Shown: positions 27,308-37,974 of the stretch, in pieces
How positions within the stretch are numbered: the first letter of the stretch is position 1
Layout: every line of letters begins with the position of its first letter
Notes under the pieces: model-generated
Told to the model about the DNA's origin: nothing
Database searches by the model: none
The model's input: the letters and a program-made list of their open reading frames with translations, nothing else
Made by a program: the position numbers and the translations under genes
Origin: an uncultured Lachnospiraceae bacterium
GTDB lineage: Bacteria > Bacillota > Clostridia > Lachnospirales > Lachnospiraceae
Assembly: GCA_910583615.1 (NCBI GenBank)
Contig: CAJTXP010000020.1
Span: 1-64,000, forward strand
DNA: 64,000 nucleotides
Reading direction: 5' to 3'

Positions 27308-27883
27308 TTACAAAAGCAGATCAACGCCTGCTGCCAGTGTTTCCTGATAAAGTCTTCCGACCGGAAGGCCCACTACATTATTATAGTCGCCCTCAATACC
27401 GGAAACATATACTGCAAATTTCCCCTGGATACCATAGGCGCCTGCCTTATCCATCGGCTCTCCAGTCTCTATGTACTGTTCGATCTGCTCTTCCGTCATG
27501 GGGAATATATATACTTTCGTTACTTCTGCAAAGCTGACCGTTTTGCCGCTTTCCTTCAGAATCACGGTCACACCGGTAATTACCTGATGTTCTTTTCCCT
27601 GTAAAAGCCGCAGCATCCGCACGGCATCCGCCCTGTCTGCGGGTTTTCCCAGGATCTGTCCGTCCACAGCCACAACCGTGTCTGCTCCAATGATTACATC
27701 TCCGTCATATTTTCCGGACACTTCCTTTGCCTTCTGCAAAGACAGTTCTTTCACTGCCTCTTCCGGAATCGAAGAGGTAATCTTCTCTTCCCCTTCTGCT
27801 TTATGTATCTCAAATTTTACCCCTATCTGTTCCAGAAGCTCCCTTCTTCTGGGAGATCCGGATGCCAGTATGATCTTTTTCAT
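27308..27883 (-). CDS. Maf family nucleoside triphosphate pyrophosphatase
   Basis: 191 residues. The start is ILASGSPRRRELLEQIG, the family fingerprint, followed by the catalytic GADTVVAVDGQILGKP and the C-terminal GAYGIQGKFAVYVSGIEGDYNNVVGLP. It likely hydrolyses dTTP/UTP or modified nucleotides, acting as a house-cleaning enzyme. Full length. Confidence 0.95.
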   Translation of the reverse strand: MKKIILASGSPRRRELLEQIGVKFEIHKAEGEEKITSSIPEEAVKELSLQKAKEVSGKYDGDVIIGADTVVAVDGQILGKPADRADAVRMLRLLQGKEHQVITGVTVILKESGKTVSFAEVTKVYIFPMTEEQIEQYIETGEPMDKAGAYGIQGKFAVYVSGIEGDYNNVVGLPVGRLYQETLAAGVDLLL

Positions 27884-27944
27884 ATTCCATAATTCCTCCT
27901 GTCAAAAACAACTGAAAAACTGCGCCTTTATGCTTTTATTGTCT

Positions 27945-28076
27945 CTATTCACAGGGCGGGTGGGTTCTGCACTCCGAGTCTCTGCGATTTGCAGCTCCGC
28001 TGGTCGACACATTCCATGCGGGCGCAGATCACAGCGTCCTGGGGCGCAGACCGCCACCCGCCCGTGAACAGCAGCC
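27945..28076. repeat. Intergenic palindromic repeat, type A, near-complete copy
   Basis: The left part has TTCACAGGGCGGGTGG and the right part CCGCCACCCGCCCGTGAACA, inverted relative to each other. The interior shares CATTCCATGCGGGCGCAGA with other type A copies. It ends 3 bp before the eno stop codon. Confidence 0.8.
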
Positions 28077-28078
28077 TT

Positions 28079-29383
<1,305 letters not shown>

Positions 29384-29467
29384 AAAAAGAACCTCCTCAC
29401 ACTTTTTTCCTGGCAACATCCCATATGGGTGTGTTTTCCTGATTAGTATGAGCAGGTTCTTTCTTTC

Positions 29468-30796
29468 TTATTCAGCAGTCAGATTCTCAAGCTTGGCATA
29501 TCCTTCCTTGCCGTCCTGGTCAATACAGCGCACCTGCACCCAACCGTCCTCCGAAGCATCTCCGATTACCTCCAGCCTGTCTCCCGCCTTCACCGAAGCT
29601 ACTACCTCGCAGTTCGTATTCGGCTCGCTTCGAACATTCATGGAATTGGGTTTTACTTTCATAACGGTTGTCTGCGGCTCTTCTTCCTGAGACGTCTCTT
29701 CCGGCTGCTCTTCCGGTACTTCCTCCGGCGCTTCTTCCGGTACCTCTTCTGGCTCCTCTTCGCCGAAACTGTCATCTCCGCCTTTGACGATCAGCTTATC
29801 ATCATTTTCTTCGACATCCTGTTCTGTCTGTACAGGCTCCGGCTCCTCGTTATCCTTATTCCCCAGAAGGCGGAATGCAGCGAATCCAACGACGGCTACA
29901 ATGATCAGCGCAAGAATGATGCCCAAAATCACCATGCGTTTTCCGTCATCTTCTACATCCCAGTCATAACGGTCATCCTCTTCATCCTCATCGTCTTCCT
30001 CGTCCTCATCTTCATCATATTCATCCTCATCGTACTCTTCTTCATCCTCGTCGTCTTCCAGATCTTCTTCAACCGGAACAGCCTTTTTCTTCGGTTTTTC
30101 CGGCTCCGGATCCAGTTCCGGTTCTGCCACAAAGTACTCAAAATTATCGGATTTCTTTTCTTCCGGTTCCAGAGATATCCCTGCTGCTTTCGCCGCTTCC
30201 ATGTACAGAGAATCCACCCACCGGCCGGAACCGGCGGCGGCAACCTGACCGGAAGCATGTAAAAGCAGGATTTTCCAGTTTTCAAGATACGGCATCCCGC
30301 TCTCCGGATGATCTTTCGTCAGGGCAGGAAGCATTTTTTTCAGCTTCTGGATCTCTGTCTGAATCTTCTCTTCTGTCAGTCCATAGATTGCGGAGATCTC
30401 CGCCGCTGTAAAATCATCCTCGCAGGACATTACCAGCATAATCCTGTGAAGCAGCGGAAAAGAAGTCAAAAGCCCTCCCAGCGTGTCTTTGACATCATTT
30501 TCATCTCTGGAGTCCCTGTCCTGTTTTCCAAGAAGCCGGTGATAGTGTTTGCGAAGCTTCTGATAGAATCTATGCCAGAACCAGCGCTTTTGATCTCCGG
30601 CATCGTCCGCTTCATCCAGTACTCCGAACAGTTCCTTATAAAAATCCTGGATAAATTCCAGTGCCTGGTCTTCCTTCTGAATAATCAGAAGGCTCCGGCA
30701 GTATACTTCTTCATAGGTCGCATCATACAACCTTCTGTATCCCTGGCTGCCGCCTCTTTTGACCTCCTCCAGGGCGCGTCTCATCTCAAGTATCAT
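29468..30796 (-). CDS. Sigma-factor-like / acidic linker / transmembrane / SH3b fusion protein
   Basis: 442 residues. Residues 1-160 look like an ECF-type sigma fold: a region-2-like helical part (EVYCRSLLIIQKEDQALEFIQDFYKELF) and a region-4-like HTH (LTEEKIQTEIQKLKK). A very acidic stretch follows (about 230-290, almost all Asp, Glu and Tyr). A single transmembrane helix (VILGIILALIIVAVVGFAAF) is followed by a second Glu/Pro-rich linker, then a C-terminal SH3b domain (NSMNVRSEPNTNCEVVASVKAGDRLEVIG). The topology puts the sigma-like part inside and the SH3b at the wall. It may sense cell-wall state; this is inference. Confidence 0.75.
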   Translation of the reverse strand: MILEMRRALEEVKRGGSQGYRRLYDATYEEVYCRSLLIIQKEDQALEFIQDFYKELFGVLDEADDAGDQKRWFWHRFYQKLRKHYHRLLGKQDRDSRDENDVKDTLGGLLTSFPLLHRIMLVMSCEDDFTAAEISAIYGLTEEKIQTEIQKLKKMLPALTKDHPESGMPYLENWKILLLHASGQVAAAGSGRWVDSLYMEAAKAAGISLEPEEKKSDNFEYFVAEPELDPEPEKPKKKAVPVEEDLEDDEDEEEYDEDEYDEDEDEEDDEDEEDDRYDWDVEDDGKRMVILGIILALIIVAVVGFAAFRLLGNKDNEEPEPVQTEQDVEENDDKLIVKGGDDSFGEEEPEEVPEEAPEEVPEEQPEETSQEEEPQTTVMKVKPNSMNVRSEPNTNCEVVASVKAGDRLEVIGDASEDGWVQVRCIDQDGKEGYAKLENLTAE

Positions 30797-30819
30797 ATGA
30801 ACTCCTCACCTTGTGAACT

Positions 30820-32358
30820 TTACTTTATCAGTAAAGATTTACCTGTCATCTCTTTTGGCTGCTCCATCTCCATCAGTTCCAGAAGCGTCGGAATAATATC
30901 AGCCAGGCATCCGCCCTCCCGAAGCTTATACGAAGGATCTGCATTCACCAGAATAAACGGTACCGGATTCGTCGTATGTGCAGTAAACGGCGCCCCGGTC
31001 TCATAATCCTTCAGCTGCTCCGCATTTCCATGATCTGCACAGATAAACATCTGTCCATCCACGGATTTCAGCGCCTCCACGGCTTTTCCCACACATGCAT
31101 CCACTGCTTCCACAGCCTTAACTGCCGCTTCCTCCACTCCGGTATGTCCTACCATGTCCGGGTTGGCAAAGTTGATGATAATCACGTCATATTTATCTGA
31201 AGTGATCGCTTCGCAGAGCTTGTCGCATACGCCGTATGCGCTCATCTCCGGCTGCAGGTCATAAGTAGCAACCTTCGGAGATTTCACAAGAATCCGGTCC
31301 TCTCCCTGATTGGGTTCTTCCACTCCGCCGTTGAAGAAGAAGGTCACATGCGCATACTTCTCCGTCTCGGCTATCCTTGCCTGAGTCTTTCCGCTGGCTG
31401 CCAGATATTCGCCGAATGTATTATGCAGTTCCACCTTATGAAACGCAACGATCTTATTGGGGATCGTCACATCGTATTCCGTAAAGCACACATAAGTCAG
31501 GTCCAGCTTCTTTTCCCTTTCGAACCCGGTAAACTCATCCGCGCAGAATGCCCTTGTAATCTCTCTTGCGCGGTCCGGACGGAAATTAAAGAAGATAATG
31601 GAATCTTTATCCTGAATCGTCGTAACCGGTTTTCCATTCTTTGTGACAATAATCGGTTTTACAAACTCATCGTATACTTCTTCTTTGTAAGTGCTTTCCA
31701 TTCCGCAGATCGGACAGGGGAATTCGGCGCCTTCGCCTTTTGTCAGCGCTCTGTACGCTTTCTCCACACGTTCCCAGCGATTGTCGCGATCCATCGCATA
31801 ATAACGACCCATGACCGTGGCAACCTCGCCAACGCCGATCTCCTTCATCTTTTCCAGCAGCTCTTCGATATATCCCTTGCCGGATGCCGGCGGCGTATCA
31901 CGTCCGTCCAGGAAGCAGTGCACATATACTTTCTCAAGTCCGTGACGTTTTGCCATCTCAAGCAGTCCGTACAGGTGGGTATTATGGCTGTGCACGCCGC
32001 CGTCTGACAAAAGCCCGTACAAATGAAGAGAAGAATTGTTTTTCTTCGCATTCTCCACCGCTGTCAGAAGCGCCTCATTCTTAAAGAAATCTCCATCTTC
32101 GATCTCCTTCGTGATTCTGGTCAGTTCCTGATAGACAATCCGCCCTGCTCCCATGTTCAGATGTCCAACCTCAGAGTTTCCCATCTGTCCGTCCGGAAGT
32201 CCCACAGCCAGCCCGCTGGCATAACCCTTTACAAACGGGCACTCCGCCATCAGTTTGTCCATGACCGGAGTCTTTGCCTCTGCCACAGCATTTGCATCCG
32301 TCCTGTCATTCAGGCCGTACCCATCTAAAATCATTAACACGGTAGGTTTCTTGCTCAT
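30820..32358 (-). CDS. 2,3-bisphosphoglycerate-independent phosphoglycerate mutase
   Basis: 512 residues from ATG 32358, with AAGGAG upstream. It has the alkaline-phosphatase fold: LMILDGYGLN metal ligands, the catalytic Ser in GQMGNSEVGHLNMGAGR, HCFLDGRDTPP and the C-terminal metal site CADHGNAE and AHTTNPVPFI. Mn2+-dependent interconversion of 3- and 2-phosphoglycerate. Cofactor-independent mutases are usual in spore-formers. Confidence 0.97.
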   Translation of the reverse strand: MSKKPTVLMILDGYGLNDRTDANAVAEAKTPVMDKLMAECPFVKGYASGLAVGLPDGQMGNSEVGHLNMGAGRIVYQELTRITKEIEDGDFFKNEALLTAVENAKKNNSSLHLYGLLSDGGVHSHNTHLYGLLEMAKRHGLEKVYVHCFLDGRDTPPASGKGYIEELLEKMKEIGVGEVATVMGRYYAMDRDNRWERVEKAYRALTKGEGAEFPCPICGMESTYKEEVYDEFVKPIIVTKNGKPVTTIQDKDSIIFFNFRPDRAREITRAFCADEFTGFEREKKLDLTYVCFTEYDVTIPNKIVAFHKVELHNTFGEYLAASGKTQARIAETEKYAHVTFFFNGGVEEPNQGEDRILVKSPKVATYDLQPEMSAYGVCDKLCEAITSDKYDVIIINFANPDMVGHTGVEEAAVKAVEAVDACVGKAVEALKSVDGQMFICADHGNAEQLKDYETGAPFTAHTTNPVPFILVNADPSYKLREGGCLADIIPTLLELMEMEQPKEMTGKSLLIK

Positions 32359-32406
32359 ATTTTGTCTCCTTATATGTGTATTCATCTAATCTTTTATTCT
32401 ACATGA

Positions 32407-32442
32407 ACTGCCCGGAACATGCAAGCACCCGGGCAGTTTTTC
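32407..32442 (+). terminator. Terminator-like hairpin pointing against the genes
   Basis: ACTGCCCGG and CCGGGCAGT form a stem followed by TTTTT on the plus strand. All neighbouring genes are on the minus strand. It may stop antisense transcription. Confidence 0.5.
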
Positions 32443-32483
32443 ATTCTTTTTTCATTTTCACTTCAGTTTTTTCATTATTCTGT

Positions 32484-32554
32484 GCTACTTTTCACACGTC
32501 GGCCGGCGCTCAGCCTAGTGGGGGCGTCCGGACGGCGTTGGTGTGAACAGTAAC
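32484..32554. repeat. Intergenic palindromic repeat, type B, full copy
   Basis: Starts GCTACTTTTCACACG and ends GGTGTGAACAGTAAC. The core GTGGGGGCGTCCGGACGGCG matches the copy at 26725. It follows the DUF3829 lipoprotein stop by 14 bp. Confidence 0.8.
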
Positions 32555-32568
32555 TTTTCTGTTTCGTC

Positions 32569-33612
32569 TTAATAGCTGATCATCCGGTTGTAATCATCAA
32601 TCATGGCGGAAACCTTGTTATTGAATCCCGCAATGGAACCGTCCACTGTAAATACATTCACCATTCCGTATCCGCCGGGTTCTTCCTGCTCCTCTACTTT
32701 CCGGAAGATCTCATCCAGTTCTTTTTCCGAGTTCTCCACAGCATCCCCGAAGGTCATGTAATATGCAGACTGCGTCGGATATCCTTCATTGCTCAGCGCC
32801 TCTTCATCCGCCAGATAACCAAGAACCGTCTGTACTTCCTCCTTATACTGGTCGTACAGCGGACGGAGCGCCTCGATATCCAGCTGCAGCATCATGGAAT
32901 CATCCTCAATCCCCTGCTCATAGATTGCAGTCTGAATCTCCTGTGCCGTGCTGATCATGCTGACCAGAGAGTAGGTCACTTCATATCCTTCTGCTTTGAG
33001 CTGCTCCAGGTCATCCGCACGCTGTGCAGATGCCACTGTGCTCAGCTTTTCCACAAAATCCGTACCCAGAGGCTCATATTCGTTGCAGCTCTTCCAGACA
33101 ACCGCATGCAGTTCTTTCCCTTTTGCATAATCATCCTCCAGGAAAGAATCCTCATCCGTATATGCCTGCACCTCGTTCAATGCCTGGATGAGTTCTCTGA
33201 TCACCGGGCTGAGTGCGATATAGGCTTCATCCACTTCTGTTTTTTCCTGTTTTCTGGCAACCAGCTCGTCCGCCTGGTCCAGATCATCCAACGTGCTTTC
33301 CAGAGAATAGCAGAAATAATCCCCATCATCCAGAAGCGTAAACTCCTCCTGAAAATCAACATATTCAAAATATTTGGACAGCGAGGAACTCAGACGTCCA
33401 ACCATATCATTATTCAGACCGATATACAGGTTATAAAGTTCCTGCTCCTCCTCCTCTGTTAAGTCCTGGGGCTCTTCTTCCTCTGGTTCCTCTTCCTGTA
33501 CCAGTTCCCCGCTCTCATTTTGATCCACGGACGCCGCAGGTGTCTTCCCGGAACATCCCATCACCGTAACAGCAATCATCACTGCACATGCTGCAGCCAG
33601 TTTTCTTTTCAT
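32569..33612 (-). CDS. DUF3829-type lipoprotein
   Basis: 347 residues. The lipoprotein signal ends at VMGCSGK (Cys20), then an acidic linker (to about residue 55), then a helical domain resembling DUF3829 (YiiG-like): LYNLYIGLNNDMVGRL at its start and FNNKVSAMIDDYNRMI at the end. It should be anchored on the outer membrane face. Lies within the glycolytic gene series, between tpiA and gpmI, but shares no function with it that can be seen. GGGGAAAAG precedes the ATG. Confidence 0.75.
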   Translation of the reverse strand: MKRKLAAACAVMIAVTVMGCSGKTPAASVDQNESGELVQEEEPEEEEPQDLTEEEEQELYNLYIGLNNDMVGRLSSSLSKYFEYVDFQEEFTLLDDGDYFCYSLESTLDDLDQADELVARKQEKTEVDEAYIALSPVIRELIQALNEVQAYTDEDSFLEDDYAKGKELHAVVWKSCNEYEPLGTDFVEKLSTVASAQRADDLEQLKAEGYEVTYSLVSMISTAQEIQTAIYEQGIEDDSMMLQLDIEALRPLYDQYKEEVQTVLGYLADEEALSNEGYPTQSAYYMTFGDAVENSEKELDEIFRKVEEQEEPGGYGMVNVFTVDGSIAGFNNKVSAMIDDYNRMISY

Positions 33613-33814
33613 AACTTTTCCCCAATCCTCCTCTTCATGATAGTCATAATCTCAATCTCCGCTCTGGAGCGTGTTCGAAATGCTTTCTGTCCGACGCGTT
33701 GCGAATGATTTTTCAAACCCGCTCCAGGGGAAATAACCAGGAACACCCGGACCATACCGGCAGAGCTGCATGACCCGGGTGTTTCAGACTGGACGGTCTC
33801 CCGCCATGGCCTGC

Positions 33815-34564
33815 CTATTTCCAGTTTACAATCTTTCCAAAATCCGGTTTCAGCGCTGCGCCGCCTACCAGACCGCCGTCGATATCCGGCTGTGCGAACA
33901 GTTCCGGAGCGGTCGCCGCGTTGACCGATCCGCCGTACTGGATACGGATCGCATCCGCCGTCGCCTGATCATAGATCTCTGCGATACACTCGCGGATTCC
34001 TTTACACACTTCCTGCGCCTGCTCTGTCGTTGCCGTCTTGCCGGTTCCGATTGCCCAGATCGGCTCATATGCGATCACAGCCGTTGCTGCCTGCTCTGCA
34101 GTGACTCCAAGGAATCCAACTTTTACCTGCTGGCGAATGAAATCCATGGTCACTCCCTGCTCTCTCTGGGTCAGCGTCTCGCCGCAGCACATGATCGGAG
34201 TGATCCCGTGCTCAAATGCCTTCAGCATCTTTTTGTTGACCGTCTCGCTGGTCTCCGCAAAATACTCTCTTCTCTCAGAGTGCCCAAGAACCACGTATTT
34301 TACGCCTGCATCCGTCAGCATGGCCGGGGAGATCTCTCCGGTGTACGCACCCTTCTCCTCGAAATACATGTTCTCAGCGCCGATCTGGATATTGGAACCC
34401 TTTGCAGCTTCCATTGCCGGGATAATATCGATCGCCGGTACACAGAACACCACGTCTGCATCATCCGTCGCCACCAGCGGTTTTAACGTATTGATCAGCT
34501 CCACTGCCTCCGTAGGAGTCATGTTCATCTTCCAGTTACCTGCGATAATCTTTTTTCTTGCCAT
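33815..34564 (-). CDS. Triosephosphate isomerase
   Basis: 249 residues from ATG 34564 (AAGGAG 10 bases upstream; the ATG two codons earlier is too close). AGNWKMNMTP is the Lys loop, LGHSERREYF holds the catalytic His, and YEPIWAIGTGKTAT carries the catalytic Glu. QYGGSVNAATAPELF closes the barrel. Follows pgk by 29 bp. Confidence 0.97.
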   Translation of the reverse strand: MARKKIIAGNWKMNMTPTEAVELINTLKPLVATDDADVVFCVPAIDIIPAMEAAKGSNIQIGAENMYFEEKGAYTGEISPAMLTDAGVKYVVLGHSERREYFAETSETVNKKMLKAFEHGITPIMCCGETLTQREQGVTMDFIRQQVKVGFLGVTAEQAATAVIAYEPIWAIGTGKTATTEQAQEVCKGIRECIAEIYDQATADAIRIQYGGSVNAATAPELFAQPDIDGGLVGGAALKPDFGKIVNWK

Positions 34565-34593
34565 CTTCATCCATCTCCTTCATTTTTAGATTC

Positions 34594-35817
34594 TTATTTA
34601 TCGTCTGCCGCCGCTACGCCTGGAAGCTCCTTGCCCTCCAGGAATTCCAGGGAAGCGCCGCCGCCTGTGGAAATATGGCTCATCTTGTCCGCAAAGCCCA
34701 GCTGGTTGACTGCTGCTGCGGAATCTCCGCCGCCAATGATTGTGGTGGCATCGGTCTCTGCCAGGGATTTTGCCACTGCGATCGTTCCCTTTGCCAGAAT
34801 GGGATTCTCGAATACGCCCATGGGGCCGTTCCATACAACGGTCTTTGCAGATTTTACAGCCTCTGCATACATCTTGGCTGTCTTCGTTCCGATATCCAGG
34901 CCCATTTTGTCCGCCGGGATCGCATCTGCATCTACCACGGACACTTCGATCTTTGCGTCAATCGGATTCGGGAATGCGGAAGCGATGGTAGTATCCACCG
35001 GAAGCAGCAGCTTCTTGCCAAGCTTCTCTGCCTTCTCCATCATTTCCTTACAGTAATCAAGCTTCTCCTCATCCACCAGAGAAGTTCCGATCTCATAGCC
35101 TTTTGCCTTTAAGAAGGTATACGCCATGCCGCCGCCGATGATCAGCGTATCGCATTTCTCCAGAAGGTTCGCGATCACGTTCAGCTTGTCCGCCACTTTC
35201 GCGCCGCCCAGAATCGCCACAAACGGCCTTACCGGATTTTCCACTGCGTTTCCAAGGAAATCGATCTCTTTCTGCATCAGGTATCCGACTGCGCACTCGC
35301 CGCCCTTTGCACGGACCACGTCCGTTACGCCTGCAACGGATGCATGCGCCCTGTGAGAGGAACCAAACGCGTCGCATACGTATACGTCGCAGAGATCTGC
35401 CAGCTCTTTGGAGAAGTCCTCACCGTTCTTTGTCTCCTCTTTGCCGCGGAAACGGGTATTCTGGAGAAGCACCACGTCGCCCTCGTTCATGGCTGCAACC
35501 GCCGCGGTCGCCGCATCTCCGGTCACATTATAATCAGCCACAAAATTCACCGGTTTTCCAAGCTTCTCCGACAGTCTTTTGGCAACCGGCGCCAGAGACT
35601 CTCCCTCATTGGGGCCGTTTTTCACCTTGCCCAGATGCGAGCAGAGAATTACCTTTCCGCCATCGTCGATCAGCTTCTGAATAGTGGGAAGCGCCGCTTT
35701 GATTCTGGTCTCGTCCGTAATCTCTCCGTCTTTTAACGGAACATTAAAATCACATCTTACCAGAACGCGTTTTCCCTTTACATTGATATCATTTACAGAT
35801 TTTTTATTCAATCCCAT
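34594..35817 (-). CDS. Phosphoglycerate kinase
   Basis: 407 residues. RCDFNVPLKDG and LCSHLGKVK are substrate-binding. LLQNTRFRGKEE, VGYLMQKEIDFL, the hinge GPMGVFENPILAKGT and the nucleotide motif GGGDSAAAVNQLG are all present. It makes ATP and 3-phosphoglycerate. GCAGGAGG precedes the ATG. A stem-loop separates it from gap. Confidence 0.98.
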   Translation of the reverse strand: MGLNKKSVNDINVKGKRVLVRCDFNVPLKDGEITDETRIKAALPTIQKLIDDGGKVILCSHLGKVKNGPNEGESLAPVAKRLSEKLGKPVNFVADYNVTGDAATAAVAAMNEGDVVLLQNTRFRGKEETKNGEDFSKELADLCDVYVCDAFGSSHRAHASVAGVTDVVRAKGGECAVGYLMQKEIDFLGNAVENPVRPFVAILGGAKVADKLNVIANLLEKCDTLIIGGGMAYTFLKAKGYEIGTSLVDEEKLDYCKEMMEKAEKLGKKLLLPVDTTIASAFPNPIDAKIEVSVVDADAIPADKMGLDIGTKTAKMYAEAVKSAKTVVWNGPMGVFENPILAKGTIAVAKSLAETDATTIIGGGDSAAAVNQLGFADKMSHISTGGGASLEFLEGKELPGVAAADDK

Positions 35818-35860
35818 CTTTTTCTGCCTCCTGCTTTCTTCTATATTTCCGAAGCCCGAA

Positions 35861-35891
35861 AAAGGGTCCGGTCCTGAAGACCGGACCCTTT
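35861..35891 (-). terminator. Stem-loop between gap and pgk
   Basis: AAAGGGTCCGG and CCGGACCCTTT form an 11-bp stem. On the minus strand it is followed by a T run. It would end or reduce transcription from gap, so pgk needs read-through or its own promoter. Confidence 0.75.
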
Positions 35892-35931
35892 AAGGTCATT
35901 CATATGATTGCCGATATACAGCTCAATATCA

Positions 35932-36945
35932 TTATGCAAGCTCAGCGAAGTATTTGATCGTACGAACCATCTGAGATACATAAGAATTCTCATTATCATA
36001 CCAGGAAACAACCTCAACCTGAGTCTTTCCATCCGGAAGCGGAGAAACCATGGTCTGAGTTGCATCAAACAGAGAACCATATCTCATACCAACGATATCG
36101 CTGGATACGATCTCATCCTCGGTATAGCCGTAGGACTCGGTGGTAGCTGCCTTCATAGCTGCATTGATCTCATCCTTGGTCACTGCCTTGTTCACAACTG
36201 CGAACAGAAGGGTGGTAGAACCGGTCGGAGTCGGAACACGCTGTGCAGCGCCGATCAGCTTGCCGTTCAGTTCCGGAATAACAAGGCCGATTGCCTTTGC
36301 AGCGCCGGTGCTGTTCGGAACGATATTGATTGCAGCGGCACGGCTTCTTCTCAGATCGCCTTTTCTCTGCGGTCCGTCAAGCGGCATCTGATCTCCGGTG
36401 TAAGCATGGATCGTACACATAATACCGGACTCGATCGGAGCCAGGTCGTTCAGAGCCTTTGCCATCGGAGCCAGGCAGTTGGTCGTACAGGATGCTGCGG
36501 AAATTACAGTATCCTCTTTTTTCAGAGTCTCATGGTTTACATTATAAACGATCGTCGGCAGATCGTTACCAGCCGGAGCGGAGATAACAACTTTCTTAGC
36601 GCCTGCGGTAATATGAGCAGATGCTTTATCTTTGGAGGTATAGAATCCGGTACACTCCAGAACTACATCCACGCCAATCTCTCCCCACGGAAGCTCTGCT
36701 GCATTTGCCTTTGCATAAATCTTGATTTCTTTTCCATCAACAACGATGGAATCATCTGTTGCGGATACGCTGTCCGCCTTCTCATATTTGCCCTGAGAAG
36801 AGTCATACTTCAATAAGTGTGCCAGCATCTTCGGAGAAGTCAGGTCGTTGATTGCCACAACCTCATAACCTTCTGCACCAAACATCTGTCTGAATGCAAG
36901 ACGACCAATACGTCCGAAACCATTGATTGCTACTTTTACTGCCAT
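35932..36945 (-). CDS. Glyceraldehyde-3-phosphate dehydrogenase
   Basis: 337 residues from ATG 36945, with AGGAGG upstream. Rossmann start INGFGRIGRLAFRQMF, catalytic Cys in SAASCTTNCLAP and His in CTIHAYTGDQMP; C-terminal SWYDNENSYVSQMV. Ends the promoter-proximal gene of the glycolytic series. Confidence 0.98.
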   Translation of the reverse strand: MAVKVAINGFGRIGRLAFRQMFGAEGYEVVAINDLTSPKMLAHLLKYDSSQGKYEKADSVSATDDSIVVDGKEIKIYAKANAAELPWGEIGVDVVLECTGFYTSKDKASAHITAGAKKVVISAPAGNDLPTIVYNVNHETLKKEDTVISAASCTTNCLAPMAKALNDLAPIESGIMCTIHAYTGDQMPLDGPQRKGDLRRSRAAAINIVPNSTGAAKAIGLVIPELNGKLIGAAQRVPTPTGSTTLLFAVVNKAVTKDEINAAMKAATTESYGYTEDEIVSSDIVGMRYGSLFDATQTMVSPLPDGKTQVEVVSWYDNENSYVSQMVRTIKYFAELA

Positions 36946-37098
36946 GTTTCCATTCCTCCTACAAGTTGAATATAATATGTTTGTTCTTCCACCTCTTACA
37001 AAGACTGTCAAAAGAACATCAACCATTACATATTTTACCTAATTTGTCCAAAAATATCAATACCCAATCCATTTTTTTTCACTGCAATTTGTAAATCT

Positions 37099-37141
37099 GT
37101 TACTTTTCACGGGGCTGTGGTCTGCATCCGTGAAAAATAAC
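37099..37141. repeat. Short palindromic repeat
   Basis: GTTACTTTTCACGG and CCGTGAAAAATAAC are inverted arms around a 15-bp loop. It lacks the interior of the longer copies. Lies between gap and the binding-protein gene. Confidence 0.75.
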
Positions 37142-37161
37142 CAGATCTTTCCGGACAGCTT

Positions 37162-37917
37162 CTATTCCGCTCTTATATATTTATTTGTAATCTCGAAAAC
37201 AGTCCCGTCTGCAATGACTGCATCCAGCGCTTTGTCAACGTCATCCAGAAGTTCCTCATTTCCTTTTGCCACTGCAATCGAACAGCCCCGCGCAGTAAAC
37301 TCTTCTTCCAGGATCTTAAGCCCCTCTGTACCGGCTGTCAGCTCCCCTGCAGAATCTTCATCAAGAATCACCGCGTCAATGGCGTCATTCAGCAGCGCCT
37401 GCACGGCATCCTCCCCGCTGTCATAAGACATGACCCCTGCGCCTGTCAGGTCAGAGGCAACGATCGCTCCTGCCGCTCCGGAAGGAACACCGATCAGACC
37501 TTCTGAAAGGTCGCCGATTCCTTCTGCTCCACTGTCAGCCCTTACAATCACAGCCTGTTCGATCCTCATATAAGGATCGCTGAAATCCGCATCTTTCAGA
37601 CGTTCCTTTGTTGCGTCCATGCCTGACATCCCAATATGGGCCTTTCCTGAATTCAGCTCGTCAAAGATCGAATCCATTTCCATATTCCGGATTTCCAGCT
37701 CCATTCCCAGTTTATCTGCAATCGCCTGTGCAATCTCCACATCAATCCCGACGATCTGGTCTCCCTCATAATAGGCATATGGTTCCGCATATGCATTCGT
37801 CGCCATGACCAGCGTCTCCCCTCTGGAGGGATTATCGAATTTTTTACCGCCGCAGCCGCACACTGTTACTGCAGCGCATACGCATAATATCCAACCGGAC
37901 AGTTTTCTTTTATTCAT
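37162..37917 (-). CDS. Amino-acid ABC transporter substrate-binding lipoprotein (second copy)
   Basis: 251 residues with a lipobox at VCGCGG (Cys22) and a family-3 periplasmic-type binding fold (ETLVMATNAYAEPYAYYEGD start, DVEIAQAIADKLG, GMSGMDATKERL). It is paralogous to the 39405 protein, sharing the YAEPYAYYEGDQIVGID/YFEPYEYYEGDQIVGID box. It lies after the ATPase gene at the end of the transporter operon. Likely binds a polar or basic amino acid; the ligand is not readable. Confidence 0.9.
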   Translation of the reverse strand: MNKRKLSGWILCVCAAVTVCGCGGKKFDNPSRGETLVMATNAYAEPYAYYEGDQIVGIDVEIAQAIADKLGMELEIRNMEMDSIFDELNSGKAHIGMSGMDATKERLKDADFSDPYMRIEQAVIVRADSGAEGIGDLSEGLIGVPSGAAGAIVASDLTGAGVMSYDSGEDAVQALLNDAIDAVILDEDSAGELTAGTEGLKILEEEFTARGCSIAVAKGNEELLDDVDKALDAVIADGTVFEITNKYIRAE

Positions 37918-37974
37918 TACCCTGTTTCCTTTACCACTATCACTGACAATACCGCAGGCAATAGCCTGCGGCTG

